DNA from: Herbinix hemicellulosilytica
GTDB lineage: Bacteria; Bacillota; Clostridia; Lachnospirales; Lachnospiraceae
Assembly: GCF_002904165.1 (NCBI RefSeq)
Contig: NZ_CVTD020000008.1
Coordinates: forward strand, 186,001-250,000
Length of the DNA: 64,000 nt
Direction: 5' to 3'
Shown: one piece after another, positions 44,664 to 54,170 of the stretch
Layout: the number at the start of each line of letters is the position of its first letter
How positions within the stretch are numbered: position 1 is the stretch's first letter
Translations under genes and position numbers: made by a program
The notes under the pieces: model-generated
Told to the model about the DNA's origin: nothing
Seen by the model: only the letters and a program-made list of their open reading frames with translations
Database searches by the model: none

Positions 44664-45374
44664 ATGAAAGAGCGGCGGCAATATAAATACCCGTTTATAA
44701 TACTTCAGTTAATTTTGTATATTTCTTTCCTTTACCTGGATATTACGGGCGGAAATATTTTATTATCCAATTATATAAAGTTTACGGTAGTCGCCTTATG
44801 CTTTTTGTATGTCTTACTAATAAGAGCCAAAGACAATTCTAAAAAAACGCTGCTTTTTCTTCGGCTGGCTCTTTTTTTTACTTTAATATCCGATATGCTT
44901 ATATTACTGTTAGACCTGTATTTTTATGGAGTTTTGACTTTTATAATAGCTCAACAGATGCACGGTATTCGCATATCACTTCTGGGAAAGAGAAACCATC
45001 TATTCAATGAATTGTTAAGAAGATTCTCATATCAAATCTTGTTCACTTTTGCTGTTTGCCTATTTTTATGGAAGCTTAACGTTTCAATAAACGCTCTTTT
45101 GACCGTAAGTATCTTTTACTTTATATGTATATTATCAAATACAATCAGAAGTTTACACCTGGCGGCAAATTTTCGTGAGAGAGGATTTATATATTTAGCT
45201 GCAGGCTTAGTTTTATTTTTGCTGTGTGATATAAACGTCGGATTATTTAATATGTCCGATTTTCTTTTGGTAGGTCCGGTCTACGGCAAAATATATCTTA
45301 TTTCGTCAGTACTTATGTGGACATTTTATGCCCCTTCACAGATTTTGATAGCTTTAAGCGAGGATAAAATGTAG
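44664..45374 (+). CDS. Polytopic membrane protein, weakly YhhN/TMEM86-like
   Basis: A 236-residue protein with about eight hydrophobic segments. The pattern KFTVVALCFLY, then RLALFFTLISDMLIL and AGLVLFLLCDINVGLFN, recalls the YhhN/TMEM86 lysoplasmalogenase family, where Asp-containing helices line the active site. The resemblance is weak and the function is not established. GGTGG precedes ATG 44664. It lies 39 bases after the GGDEF-EAL gene and may be co-transcribed. Confidence 0.6.
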   Translation: MKERRQYKYPFIILQLILYISFLYLDITGGNILLSNYIKFTVVALCFLYVLLIRAKDNSKKTLLFLRLALFFTLISDMLILLLDLYFYGVLTFIIAQQMHGIRISLLGKRNHLFNELLRRFSYQILFTFAVCLFLWKLNVSINALLTVSIFYFICILSNTIRSLHLAANFRERGFIYLAAGLVLFLLCDINVGLFNMSDFLLVGPVYGKIYLISSVLMWTFYAPSQILIALSEDKM

Positions 45375-45422
45375 AATGAAGATATTCAGATATTAAAAAT
45401 GTAAATAGATGTAAATATATGC

Positions 45423-45451
45423 TTGATTTTGGTAAATTTCTTTGTTATAAT
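45423..45451 (+). promoter_or_regulatory. Promoter of the DUF5688-like gene
   Basis: TTGATT (45423-45428), 17 bases, TATAAT (45446-45451), about 120 bases before the start codon. Confidence 0.65.
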
Positions 45452-45569
45452 ATGTCTACAAACAATTCATTATCTGCTAATGGCATGTTCGTTTTATCAC
45501 ATCAAACTATTTCTGGGAAAAAATCATCCGAAATCCAAGTGTTTGAAAATTAAATAAGGAGGTATATTT

Positions 45570-46472
45570 ATGTTTAAGGCAGTAAAGGAAGAACTGCTGG
45601 ATTATGAATCATTTGTTAGTTATATTAAAAATACTATTTCAAAGACCATGGGAAAAGATTATGATGTAGGGATTAATCATGATAATTTACCGGATACGGA
45701 TATTCTGACAGTCCTTAAAGAAGGCAGAAATATCGCACCCAATATATGTTTAAATGCTTACTATGAATCATATATGGCCGGGACGCCCATGACAGAAATT
45801 TTAAAAAGGCTTTTAATGATATATAGACATTGCTCAATACCGGCAATTTACGATAACTATAATTATACTCTTGATACCATAAAATCTCATATATTCTTTC
45901 GTATTGTTAATTATAATAGAAATATGAAAATTCTAACACAGATTCCGCATATTAAATTTTTTGATATGGCCATTACTTTTTATTGCTTGGTACGCAGTTA
46001 TGACGATAGTATCTGTATGGACAAAATAACAAACGAGCATTTAAGACGTTGGGGTACAACAGTTGATGAGTTGCAAAAACTGGCATATGACAATACCAGA
46101 AAACTTTTTCCACCGTCATTAAAAACCTTGGATGAAGTTTTGGATGAATATTCAAGCAACAACGATAAAGATGATGAAAGCAGGGACAACTGTCATTTGT
46201 ACATACTTTCAAATGAAAAAGGTGTCTATGGAGCTTTCTATATACTTTATAAAGATATAATCCGAGATTTTGCACGTCTGATTAACTCAAATCTTTATAT
46301 TTTACCCAGTAGTATTCATGAATTAATATTGATACCTGTAAAAAACAGTCCGGAAAAAGAGTATTTAAACCGGCTGATTATGGAGATAAATGAAACAATG
46401 ATATCTGACGATGAGATTCTGTCGGATAAGGTATATATTTATTCCATTGAAAAGGACGAAATAACCGTTTAA
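45570..46472 (+). CDS. DUF5688-like protein of unknown function
   Basis: A 300-residue soluble protein without a signal or membrane segment. Features are an N-terminal helical part (ESFVSYIKNTISKTMG), a middle segment VNYNRNMKILTQIPHIKFFD followed by DMAITFYCLVR, and a C-terminal NLYILPSSIHELILIPV. This matches my recollection of DUF5688, which is multi-copy in some Lachnospiraceae and has no known role. Strong ribosome binding site (AAGGAGG) and its own promoter and terminator. Confidence 0.75.
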   Translation: MFKAVKEELLDYESFVSYIKNTISKTMGKDYDVGINHDNLPDTDILTVLKEGRNIAPNICLNAYYESYMAGTPMTEILKRLLMIYRHCSIPAIYDNYNYTLDTIKSHIFFRIVNYNRNMKILTQIPHIKFFDMAITFYCLVRSYDDSICMDKITNEHLRRWGTTVDELQKLAYDNTRKLFPPSLKTLDEVLDEYSSNNDKDDESRDNCHLYILSNEKGVYGAFYILYKDIIRDFARLINSNLYILPSSIHELILIPVKNSPEKEYLNRLIMEINETMISDDEILSDKVYIYSIEKDEITV

Positions 46473-46538
46473 TTATGATATAGATAATTGAAATCTTATA
46501 AGCATAAAAGACTTAATTTATTGTTAAACGGTAAGTAT

Positions 46539-46572
46539 AATTGCTGATGCCGTATAGGCTTCAGCAATTTTT
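46539..46572 (+). terminator. Terminator after the DUF5688-like gene
   Basis: AATTGCTGA (46539-46547) and TCAGCAATT (46561-46569) form a perfect 9-bp stem followed by TTT. The bases from 46573 to 46800 are AT-rich with no gene visible. Confidence 0.8.
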
Positions 46573-46800
46573 AGGTTCGGTAATTTGTCAATAAAGACGA
46601 ATCAGAGATTTTTATATGTTCAGTTTTGACAAAACTATTAAAAAAGGGAAATAAAGGAATTAGAGTTTTGTGACAGAAATATATTTTTTTTCAAATATTA
46701 TCGACAAACATGTAATAAATATATATATTTTTCAATTATAGGAAATAATTTTATTTTTGTTAAAAATCCTACTTTAAATATTTTATTATTTTTTGTAATG

Positions 46801-46809
46801 TGATATAAT
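46801..46809 (+). promoter_or_regulatory. Extended -10 promoter element upstream of nifJ
   Basis: TGATATAAT combines the TGn extension with a perfect TATAAT at 46804-46809. The -35 region is poor (TTTTAT), as is usual for extended -10 promoters. The leader to nifJ would be about 80 bases. Confidence 0.6.
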
Positions 46810-46893
46810 AATGAATTGACGAATAAAAACAATAATTGAGTGCAATGCACAGCCTCAATTTTTGTTTGTATTAAATATAAGGAGGACATTTCA

Positions 46894-49800
46894 ATGGCAA
46901 GGAAAATGAAGACAATGGATGGAAATACTGCAGCTGCCCATGTGTCATATGCATTCACTGAAGTTGCAGCTATCTATCCGATTACCCCTAGCTCTGTTAT
47001 GGCCGAAGTGACTGACGTATGGTCAGCACAAGGAAGAAAGAATATTTTCGGGCAAGAGGTTAAAGTTGTTGAGATGCAGTCTGAAGCAGGTGCGGCAGGT
47101 ACCGTTCACGGTTCATTGGCAGCCGGAGCATTAACCACTACCTTTACCGCATCACAGGGTTTATTATTGATGATACCTAATCTTTATAAAATCGCCGGTG
47201 AGTTGCTTCCGGGTGTATTTCATGTTTCTGCAAGGGCTGTAGCCAGCCATGCATTATCCATATTTGGTGATCATTCCGACGTATATGCATGCCGCCAGAC
47301 CGGTGTTGCTATGCTTTGCAGCAGCAATCCTCAGGAAGTTATGGATCTGGGTGCGGTTGCACATATGTCCGCTATTAAAGGAAGAGTTCCTTTCCTGCAT
47401 TTCTTTGACGGCTTCAGAACATCTCACGAAATTCAAAAGATTGAAGTATGGGATTATGAAGACCTTAAAGAAATGGTTGATATGGATGCTGTAGACGAAT
47501 TCCGTCGCAGAGCATTAAATCCTGAACGTCCTGTACTTCGCGGTTCTGCTCAGAACCCTGATGTATTCTTCCAGGCAAGAGAAGCCTGCAATACATACTA
47601 TCAGGCAGTTCCTGCAATTGTTGAAGAGTACATGAATAAGGTTAACGCCAAGATTGGCACAAATTATAAACTCTTTAATTACTATGGTGCAGAAGATGCT
47701 GAGCATGTTATCATTGCAATGGGTTCAGTAACCGATACCATTGAGGAAACCATTGATTACCTGACAGCTCAGGGACAAAAGGTAGGTCTTATAAAAGTTC
47801 GTTTATACAGACCTTTTAGTGCTGAACATCTTCTTGCTGCAATTCCTTCAACAGTTAAGAAGATTACCGTACTTGACAGAACAAAAGAGCCCGGTTCTAT
47901 TGGAGAGCCTTTATACCTGGATGTTGTTACTGCTCTTAAGGGCTCAAAATTTGAAAATGTTCCCGTATTTAACGGACGTTACGGTCTGGGATCAAAGGAT
48001 ACAACTCCTGCTCAGATTATTGCTGTTTATAACAATACCGAGAAGAAGACATTCACAATCGGTATTAAGGACGATGTTACCAATCTGTCCCTTGACTATG
48101 AGAATATTTCCTACACATCACCTGAAGGGACAATCAGCTGCAAATTCTGGGGTCTTGGTTCTGACGGTACCGTTGGTGCCAACAAGAACACCATTAAAAT
48201 TATCGGTGACCATACCGATATGTATGCCCAGGGTTATTTTGAATATGACTCCAAGAAATCCGGCGGCGTAACCATATCTCACTTAAGATTTGGTAAGAAA
48301 CTTATTAAGTCTACATATTTAGTATCAAAGGCCGACTTTGTTGCATGCCATAACCCTTCATATGTAAGAAAATACAATATGGTTCAGGAACTTAAAGACG
48401 GCGGCACATTCTTGTTAAACTGCGGCTGGGATATGGAGGGACTTGAAAAACACCTTCCCGGTCAGGTTAAACGTTATCTTGCCGAGCATAATATTAAGTT
48501 CTATACCATAGACGGTATAAAAATCGGTAAAGAAATCGGTCTTGGCGGCCGCATAAATACAATTTTACAGGCAGCATTCTTCAAGCTGGCAAATATTATT
48601 CCTGTTGAAGATGCCGTAAAATACATGAAAGATGCTGCTACAGCTACTTACGGCAAGAAAGGTGAAGCAGTAGTAGCCATGAACCATGCCGCAATTGACC
48701 GCGGTATTACCGATGTTAAGGAAGTTAAGGTTCCTGAGCACTGGAAGAATGCCGTTGATGAAGAGCTTCATACCAAGGTTACGGAAGGCCGCAAAGATGT
48801 GGTAGATTTCGTAAACGATATTCTGATCCCTGTAAATGCTCAACGCGGTAATGAGCTTCCTGTTTCCAAGTTCGTAGAACGTGCAGACGGAACACTGCCT
48901 CAGGGTACTTCAGCATATGAAAAACGCGGTATAGCAGTAGATGTTCCTACCTGGATTCCTGAAAATTGTATCCAGTGTAACTTCTGTTCATACGTATGTC
49001 CTCATGCCGTAATCCGTCCTGTAGCTATGACCAAGGATGAAGCTGCAAATGCTCCCGAAGGCATGAAGAAGACCGCTATGACAGGTATGCCTGATATGGA
49101 ATTTGCCATAACCGTATCCGTACTTGACTGTACCGGCTGCGGCTCCTGTGCTAACGTATGTCCGGGCAGAAAGGGCGAAAAGGCACTGGTTATGAAGCCG
49201 TTGGAAGAAAATCTGCATGAGCAGAAGAGCTTCGACTACGGATTCTCACTTCCTGCAAAACCTGAAGTTAACGAGAAATTCAAAGAAAATACGGTTAAAG
49301 GCAGCCAGTTTAAACAACCTCTCCTTGAGTTCTCAGGCGCTTGCGCAGGCTGCGGTGAAACTCCGTATGCTAAGCTGGTAACTCAGTTGTTCGGTGAGAG
49401 AATGTTTATTGCCAATGCAACCGGATGTTCTTCAATCTGGGGCGGCTCCATGCCTTCCACACCGTATACCGTTTCCAAGAACGGAAGAGGTCCTGTTTGG
49501 GCTAACTCCCTGTTCGAGGACAATGCAGAATACGGTTATGGTATGATGCTTGCTCAAAAGACTATAAGAGAAAGATTAAAAGGTAAAATAGAAGCTCTGC
49601 TTGCCAATACAGACAATGAAGAATTAAAGGCAGCAGCTCAAAGATACCTTGATACATACAATAACGGTAAAGAAAACTCCCAGGCTACATCTGCTCTTAT
49701 CAGAGCTATGGAAGCTTGCGGATGCGAAGCTTGTCAGGAAATCTTAAAAGATAAAGAGTACCTGTCCAAGAAATCCCACTGGATATTCGGCGGTGACGGT

Positions 49801-50439
49801 TGGGCTTACGATATCGGATTTGGCGGACTGGATCATGTTCTGGCAAGCGGAGAAGATGTCAACATCCTGGTATTCGATACTGAAGTATATTCCAATACCG
49901 GCGGACAATCTTCAAAGGCTACTCCTACCGGCGCAATCGCTCAATTTGCTGCAGCAGGTAAGGAAGTAAGAAAGAAAGATCTGGCTCAGATAGCTATGAG
50001 CTACGGTTATGTATATGTGGCTCAGGTATCTATGGGTGCAGATTTCAATCAGACTCTTAAAGCATTTATCGAGGCTGAAAGCTACAACGGACCTTCATTG
50101 ATTATCGCATATGCTCCTTGTATCAACCATGGTATCAAGGGCGGTATGGGTACTTCTCAGACAGTTGAAAAGAATGCCGTACTTTCAGGTTACTGGAATA
50201 TCTTCCGCTACGATCCTCGCTTGATCGCAGAAGGCAAGAATCCGTTCATGCTGGATTGCAAGGCTCCTTCACAGAGCTATCAGGAATTCTTAAAGAACGA
50301 GGTACGCTTCAGTGCCCTTATGCGTCAGAATCCTGAAAGAGCAGAAGAGCTGTTTGCTGCAGCTGAAAAACAAGCCATGAATAAGTACGAGCATCTTAAA
50401 AAGCTTGAGGCTTTGTACTCCGTAAATCAGGGTGAATAA
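46894..50439 (+). CDS. nifJ: Pyruvate:ferredoxin (flavodoxin) oxidoreductase
   Basis: An 1181-residue single-chain enzyme that converts pyruvate, CoA and oxidised ferredoxin to acetyl-CoA, CO2 and reduced ferredoxin. The N-terminal domain starts MARKMKTMDGNTAAAHVSYA with the pyruvate-site segment YPITPSSVMAE. Two [4Fe-4S] clusters are bound by CIQCNFCSYVCPHAV and CTGCGSCANVCPGRKG. A further cluster lies near CAGCGETPYAKL, and the thiamine diphosphate site is GDGWAYDIGFGG with VFDTEVYSNTGGQSS. ATG 46894 follows AAGGAGGA; an in-frame start at 46840 adds an unrelated extension. More G/C-rich codon choice than its neighbours suggests high expression. Confidence 0.98.
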   Translation: MARKMKTMDGNTAAAHVSYAFTEVAAIYPITPSSVMAEVTDVWSAQGRKNIFGQEVKVVEMQSEAGAAGTVHGSLAAGALTTTFTASQGLLLMIPNLYKIAGELLPGVFHVSARAVASHALSIFGDHSDVYACRQTGVAMLCSSNPQEVMDLGAVAHMSAIKGRVPFLHFFDGFRTSHEIQKIEVWDYEDLKEMVDMDAVDEFRRRALNPERPVLRGSAQNPDVFFQAREACNTYYQAVPAIVEEYMNKVNAKIGTNYKLFNYYGAEDAEHVIIAMGSVTDTIEETIDYLTAQGQKVGLIKVRLYRPFSAEHLLAAIPSTVKKITVLDRTKEPGSIGEPLYLDVVTALKGSKFENVPVFNGRYGLGSKDTTPAQIIAVYNNTEKKTFTIGIKDDVTNLSLDYENISYTSPEGTISCKFWGLGSDGTVGANKNTIKIIGDHTDMYAQGYFEYDSKKSGGVTISHLRFGKKLIKSTYLVSKADFVACHNPSYVRKYNMVQELKDGGTFLLNCGWDMEGLEKHLPGQVKRYLAEHNIKFYTIDGIKIGKEIGLGGRINTILQAAFFKLANIIPVEDAVKYMKDAATATYGKKGEAVVAMNHAAIDRGITDVKEVKVPEHWKNAVDEELHTKVTEGRKDVVDFVNDILIPVNAQRGNELPVSKFVERADGTLPQGTSAYEKRGIAVDVPTWIPENCIQCNFCSYVCPHAVIRPVAMTKDEAANAPEGMKKTAMTGMPDMEFAITVSVLDCTGCGSCANVCPGRKGEKALVMKPLEENLHEQKSFDYGFSLPAKPEVNEKFKENTVKGSQFKQPLLEFSGACAGCGETPYAKLVTQLFGERMFIANATGCSSIWGGSMPSTPYTVSKNGRGPVWANSLFEDNAEYGYGMMLAQKTIRERLKGKIEALLANTDNEELKAAAQRYLDTYNNGKENSQATSALIRAMEACGCEACQEILKDKEYLSKKSHWIFGGDGWAYDIGFGGLDHVLASGEDVNILVFDTEVYSNTGGQSSKATPTGAIAQFAAAGKEVRKKDLAQIAMSYGYVYVAQVSMGADFNQTLKAFIEAESYNGPSLIIAYAPCINHGIKGGMGTSQTVEKNAVLSGYWNIFRYDPRLIAEGKNPFMLDCKAPSQSYQEFLKNEVRFSALMRQNPERAEELFAAAEKQAMNKYEHLKKLEALYSVNQGE

Positions 50440-50477
50440 TATTAAAAAATAATATTATAATACCTAATAGATAGAAT

Positions 50478-50513
50478 AAAAGGCAGTTTCAGACAGTTGA
50501 AACTGCCTTTTAT
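50478..50513 (+). terminator. Terminator of nifJ
   Basis: AAAAGGCAGTTTCA and TGAAACTGCCTTTT form a perfect stem around a 6-base loop, followed by T and A residues. Confidence 0.9.
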
Positions 50514-50657
50514 TATTCAGGTAATTCTTATACAAATTTTTAAGCCAATCAGAAAATGCCCCGAATATTAATTTATAATACATTGTTACAGATAATAATC
50601 CGTGATAAAATCTATTTATTGATACCCGGACCATAGACCAGAGAAAGGAAATGCAAT

Positions 50658-51629
50658 ATGACAGACAGACAAACAGAAATACTGATTATGACTGACCTTT
50701 ACTTTAACATAAATGAAGAACAGATAAATCTGGTAAAAGATATAGCAAATAAGGCGGCAGTTACGGTTGTACCGAATAAAAATGCGACGGATGAAATGAT
50801 CGCAAGAGCTGAAATTATATTCGGATCACCGAAACCTTCTAAGCTAATACTTGCTCAAAACTTGAAATGGCTTCAGTTACCCAGTGCCGGAGCTGACAGG
50901 TATGTCAATAAAAACTTATACTTTAATAGGAATGTGATTTTGACCAACAGCAGCGGTGTGTATGGAATTCCCATAGCCGAACACGTATTTGCTATGATTT
51001 TATCCTTTAACCGTAACCTGCCGGAGTATACCCTGCAAAAGAATGAAAAAAAATGGCATATAATATCCGAAACCAGGGAATTTTACGGTTCTACTCTGGG
51101 TGTAATCGGCCTTGGAGATATTGGCCATGAGGTGGCTAAAAGAGCAAAAGCATGGGGAGCAAAAGTACTTGCGGTAAAGAAAAATATTTCAAATAAACCG
51201 GATTATGTTGATGAACTTTATACTACCGAAAATTTAGATGAGGTGTTAAAGCAATCGGATTATATTGTTTTAACTCTGCCGTCTACGGAAAAAACCAGGG
51301 GGATTATATCGGAAGACAGACTAAAAATGATGAAACCCAATGCATTTTTGGTAAATGTAGGCCGAGGTGACTTAATAGATCAGGAAGCCTTGGTAAAGGC
51401 TCTAAATAATAATTGGATTGCGGGAGCCGGGCTGGATGTAATGACTCCCGAACCCTTACCGCAGGACAGCCCTTTATGGGAACTTTCAAATGTTTTAATA
51501 ACCCAGCACAGCTCCGGTTTGTCAAAGGTAAATGACGTAAGACGGTTGAAAATATTTATTGAGAATTTGAAAAGATACTTAAATAACGAAAAACTGCTCA
51601 ACACGGTAGATTTTAATGAGGGGTATTGA
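50658..51629 (+). CDS. D-isomer-specific 2-hydroxyacid dehydrogenase
   Basis: A 323-residue NAD(P)-dependent dehydrogenase of the D-lactate/phosphoglycerate dehydrogenase superfamily. The Rossmann motif is LGVIGLGDIGHEVAKRAKAWG. Catalytic Arg is in NVGRGDLIDQEAL, Glu in MTPEPLPQDSPLW, and the His in ITQHSSG. The catalytic-domain start (LPSAGADRYVN) resembles hydroxypyruvate/phosphonate-type members. The true substrate cannot be told. Own promoter region, ribosome binding site GAAAGGAA. Confidence 0.88.
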   Translation: MTDRQTEILIMTDLYFNINEEQINLVKDIANKAAVTVVPNKNATDEMIARAEIIFGSPKPSKLILAQNLKWLQLPSAGADRYVNKNLYFNRNVILTNSSGVYGIPIAEHVFAMILSFNRNLPEYTLQKNEKKWHIISETREFYGSTLGVIGLGDIGHEVAKRAKAWGAKVLAVKKNISNKPDYVDELYTTENLDEVLKQSDYIVLTLPSTEKTRGIISEDRLKMMKPNAFLVNVGRGDLIDQEALVKALNNNWIAGAGLDVMTPEPLPQDSPLWELSNVLITQHSSGLSKVNDVRRLKIFIENLKRYLNNEKLLNTVDFNEGY

Positions 51630-51774
51630 TTTACTGATATTTATTACCCGATAAGTTTAAATACTTTTTGAAACGGTGTCAGGTTATATCTCGTCTAATA
51701 ACCAGGAAAACATATTAATAACAATAGGATGTTTAAATATTTATAATATCCAGCTAAATAAAAGGAGGATTAAT

Positions 51775-52530
51775 ATGAGAAAAATAACATTTGTTATTTT
51801 CCTGGCAATTATGTTTGGCATCGTTTTAGGCGGGTGTTCAAAGAGTGCAACTTTAGATATTGATAAAGACGAAAGCGGTAATGAATATCAGATTTTTGAA
51901 GCGAATGTCATAGATTCGGGAGAAAGATTGCTGGTATATCCCGATGAAGAAAGTACGGAATTTAAGTCTGCCGATAAAATATCCGTAGGACTGTCTAAGG
52001 TCAAAGAAATGCCGGAGGCAGTTAAACCGGGTGACAGGATTAAAATATTCTATGACGGCATTATTGCAGAATCTTATCCTGCCCAAATAACCGCAGACAA
52101 AATTGAATCAATAGGACATAATCATATTATTGACGGGTTCTTTTTAATGATAGACGACATCTATAAAGAGGACCCAGGTTTAAATAGCAATATTACAATG
52201 ATAGCTTTTGATTTCGGAAATACAGAACTTTTGTCAAAAGCCGAAATCGAAACTCTCTTGGCTATGGCAAAAAAGGAATATGGACTTGAAATTATTCAGG
52301 GGACATTTGATGAATTAGCCGAGCAGGGATTGATTGACAAGAAAAATCTGTATTTTGAAACCGGAGTTTTGATTGGACTTAAAGATATTGAAATTGACAG
52401 GGATAAAAATAAAATCACCTGTTCCATCGAAAAATGGCGAAGCGGACTGGGAGCAGTCGGATGGGAAGTTAATGCCGAAATGGACAACGGCAAGTGGAAT
52501 ATTGAGAGAGAGAATTATTGGATAAGCTGA
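51775..52530 (+). CDS. Lipoprotein with DUF3221 (YobA-like) N-terminal domain
   Basis: A 251-residue lipoprotein. The signal peptide ends LGGC with Cys21 lipidated. Residues ~35-115 follow the YobA/DUF3221 pattern (FEANVIDSGERLLVYPDE, then VKPGDRIKIFYDGIIAESYP, AQI). Residues ~115-251 form a second domain with FGNTELLSKAEIETLLAMA and a closing KITCSIEKWRSGLGAVGW segment that resembles secreted proteins of Clostridia without known role. I chose ATG 51775 because of AAAGGAGG; the upstream in-frame ATG at 51676 would bury the signal peptide. The Nudix gene starts 9 bases later, so they are co-transcribed. Confidence 0.85.
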   Translation: MRKITFVIFLAIMFGIVLGGCSKSATLDIDKDESGNEYQIFEANVIDSGERLLVYPDEESTEFKSADKISVGLSKVKEMPEAVKPGDRIKIFYDGIIAESYPAQITADKIESIGHNHIIDGFFLMIDDIYKEDPGLNSNITMIAFDFGNTELLSKAEIETLLAMAKKEYGLEIIQGTFDELAEQGLIDKKNLYFETGVLIGLKDIEIDRDKNKITCSIEKWRSGLGAVGWEVNAEMDNGKWNIERENYWIS

Positions 52531-52539
52531 GGTAATAAG

Positions 52540-52947
52540 ATGGAGAGTTTCAATTGCATAATCGTTTTAAATAAGGAAAGAGACCGTGTATTGTTTTGCA
52601 AAAGAATGAACGATCCTTATAAAGGCCTTTATAATTTCGTAGGCGGCAAATTAGAAGAAGGGGAAGACTCCCTTCATGCCGCCTATCGCGAATTATATGA
52701 GGAAACCGGTATATCAAAAAATGATATAACATTGTATCCTTTTATGGACTATATTTGGCATTTTCAGCAAATAAGGATGGAAGTGTATGTCGGAGTACTT
52801 AAAAAAGAGGTAGAACTTCGTAGCGAAAAGCATCCTCTTTACTGGCTGGATATGTCTCATGATTTCTTTGATATGAATGTATTTGCCGGTGAGGGCAATA
52901 TAGGCCATATGATTGAAATTCTTAAAATGACTAAAATTCCTGAGTAA
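52540..52947 (+). CDS. Nudix hydrolase (MutT-like)
   Basis: A 135-residue enzyme with a complete Nudix box at about residues 32-54 (GGKLEEGEDSLHAAYRELYE, then ETGI), which binds Mg2+ and hydrolyses nucleoside diphosphate derivatives, for example 8-oxo-dGTP. The aromatic LYPFMDYIWHFQQIRMEVYVG strand is typical of MutT/NudG-like members. Its stop codon is two bases from that of the convergent exonuclease gene. Confidence 0.92.
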   Translation: MESFNCIIVLNKERDRVLFCKRMNDPYKGLYNFVGGKLEEGEDSLHAAYRELYEETGISKNDITLYPFMDYIWHFQQIRMEVYVGVLKKEVELRSEKHPLYWLDMSHDFFDMNVFAGEGNIGHMIEILKMTKIPE

Positions 52948-52949
52948 AG

Positions 52950-53771
52950 TTAATCATTTGAATTATTATAATTATTATCCATTTCCCAAAACTGTCCGGT
53001 TTTGCCCATATGGTAGGCAAGCCGGATAATTTCTTTTTCTTCGTCTGTCATTTCTCTTTTAAACATTTTTTCAAACTGGGCAATTAATTTCGGAAAATTC
53101 AAAACCATCCTGGGTTGACTTTTCGGTTTTTCCTCCACGGATTTTTCTGTTGAAGGTAAATACAGATCCGGTTTTATTGTGGAATTAAATATCTTCCTAA
53201 AAATTTCTGCAGTATACATCGCATCATGCAGGGCATCATGGAAAGTGGAATTAATTTCAATACCCAAAGCTTCTGCGCAGTATTTTAAGTTAAGCGGCCT
53301 TTTCTTTGACTGTCCGAGATAAACCGAAGTATAGGGCTGAATGTTAATGTATTTTTTCGGTAATAAATTTTCATCAAGATTATGGTATTTTACATTCTTA
53401 TAAAGAGTCTTAATGTCAATAATCCCCCATACGCATAGGATGTTTTCTTTATCTTCCATAAATTCTGTAAATTCATCATATACTTTTTCGAATGTCTCTT
53501 CCGTTTCAAGCCTTTCTAAAGTAATACCGGTAAGGTCGGTGATATGAGGAGTGATAGACCCATAAATAGTAGGTTTTACATAGCGGTTAAAAGTAGTTTC
53601 CGGTCGCAAATTCTCATCAAGCTTTACCGCACCGATTTGGATGATTTCATAAGGATACCTGATTTTTGGGGAAGGATTATTCAAATCGGAATCCGTTCTT
53701 TTTATAATTTCCGAATTAATTAACGAATCAGGGTCTTGATTGAATTCGAGGTCAATAACTATATATTTCAT
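52950..53771 (-). CDS. DEDDh 3'-5' exonuclease, KapD/DnaQ-like
   Basis: A 273-residue exonuclease. Residues 1-180 form the DnaQ-type domain with Asp7 and Glu9 in YIVIDLEFNQ, the middle Asp in NILCVWGIIDIKTL, and the HD pair in STFHDALHDAMYTAEIF. HITDLTGIT is the usual ExoII-type segment. The C-terminal ~90 residues, including FEKMFKREMTDEEKEIIRLA, are a helical extension. It may trim RNA or DNA; substrate not predictable. Confidence 0.88.
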   Translation of the reverse strand: MKYIVIDLEFNQDPDSLINSEIIKRTDSDLNNPSPKIRYPYEIIQIGAVKLDENLRPETTFNRYVKPTIYGSITPHITDLTGITLERLETEETFEKVYDEFTEFMEDKENILCVWGIIDIKTLYKNVKYHNLDENLLPKKYINIQPYTSVYLGQSKKRPLNLKYCAEALGIEINSTFHDALHDAMYTAEIFRKIFNSTIKPDLYLPSTEKSVEEKPKSQPRMVLNFPKLIAQFEKMFKREMTDEEKEIIRLAYHMGKTGQFWEMDNNYNNSND

Positions 53772-53785
53772 GGTATACCTGCTTT

Positions 53786-54170
53786 CTTTAGCAAATTGTG
53801 TCTAAAATAAAACGGTATAATTATTATAGTACATTGTATCATTTTATTGCGTTTTACGAAATAGTTTAATAGTTAATTATTACTAATATACAGTTAGTTC
53901 ATTAAGCAGTTTTAAAACCTGTTCTTTATATGTATAATGATAAAAAGCAGATAATGTTGCCGAAAATTTGGATTTTACCGATCCAACAGCAACAGATATC
54001 ATCAATGACTGGTCTTATAATCAATGATGATGTTACTGATACAATTCTTTTTATAGGTAAAGTCATCAGTATCAGAGAATAATTAAAGAGACTATTTAAT
54101 CCTATATATTGGTATTGGAACATGAAGTGTGTTATAATTATCAGGCAAAATTTGTACAGGAGGATAAAAT
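53786..54170. other. Intergenic region with an unexplained 50-codon frame
   Basis: This 385-base stretch upstream of truA holds an open frame at 53930-54082 (+) that would encode 50 residues, including SSMTGLIINDDVTDTILFIG. There is no ribosome binding site in front of it. It could be a decayed gene end or chance. The truA promoter must also lie here. Confidence 0.3.

Noticed and set aside
46840-46893. 18-residue N-terminal extension of nifJ
   Set aside because: It would place AAGGAGGA inside the coding region and does not resemble the family N-terminus, which begins MARKMKTMDGN.
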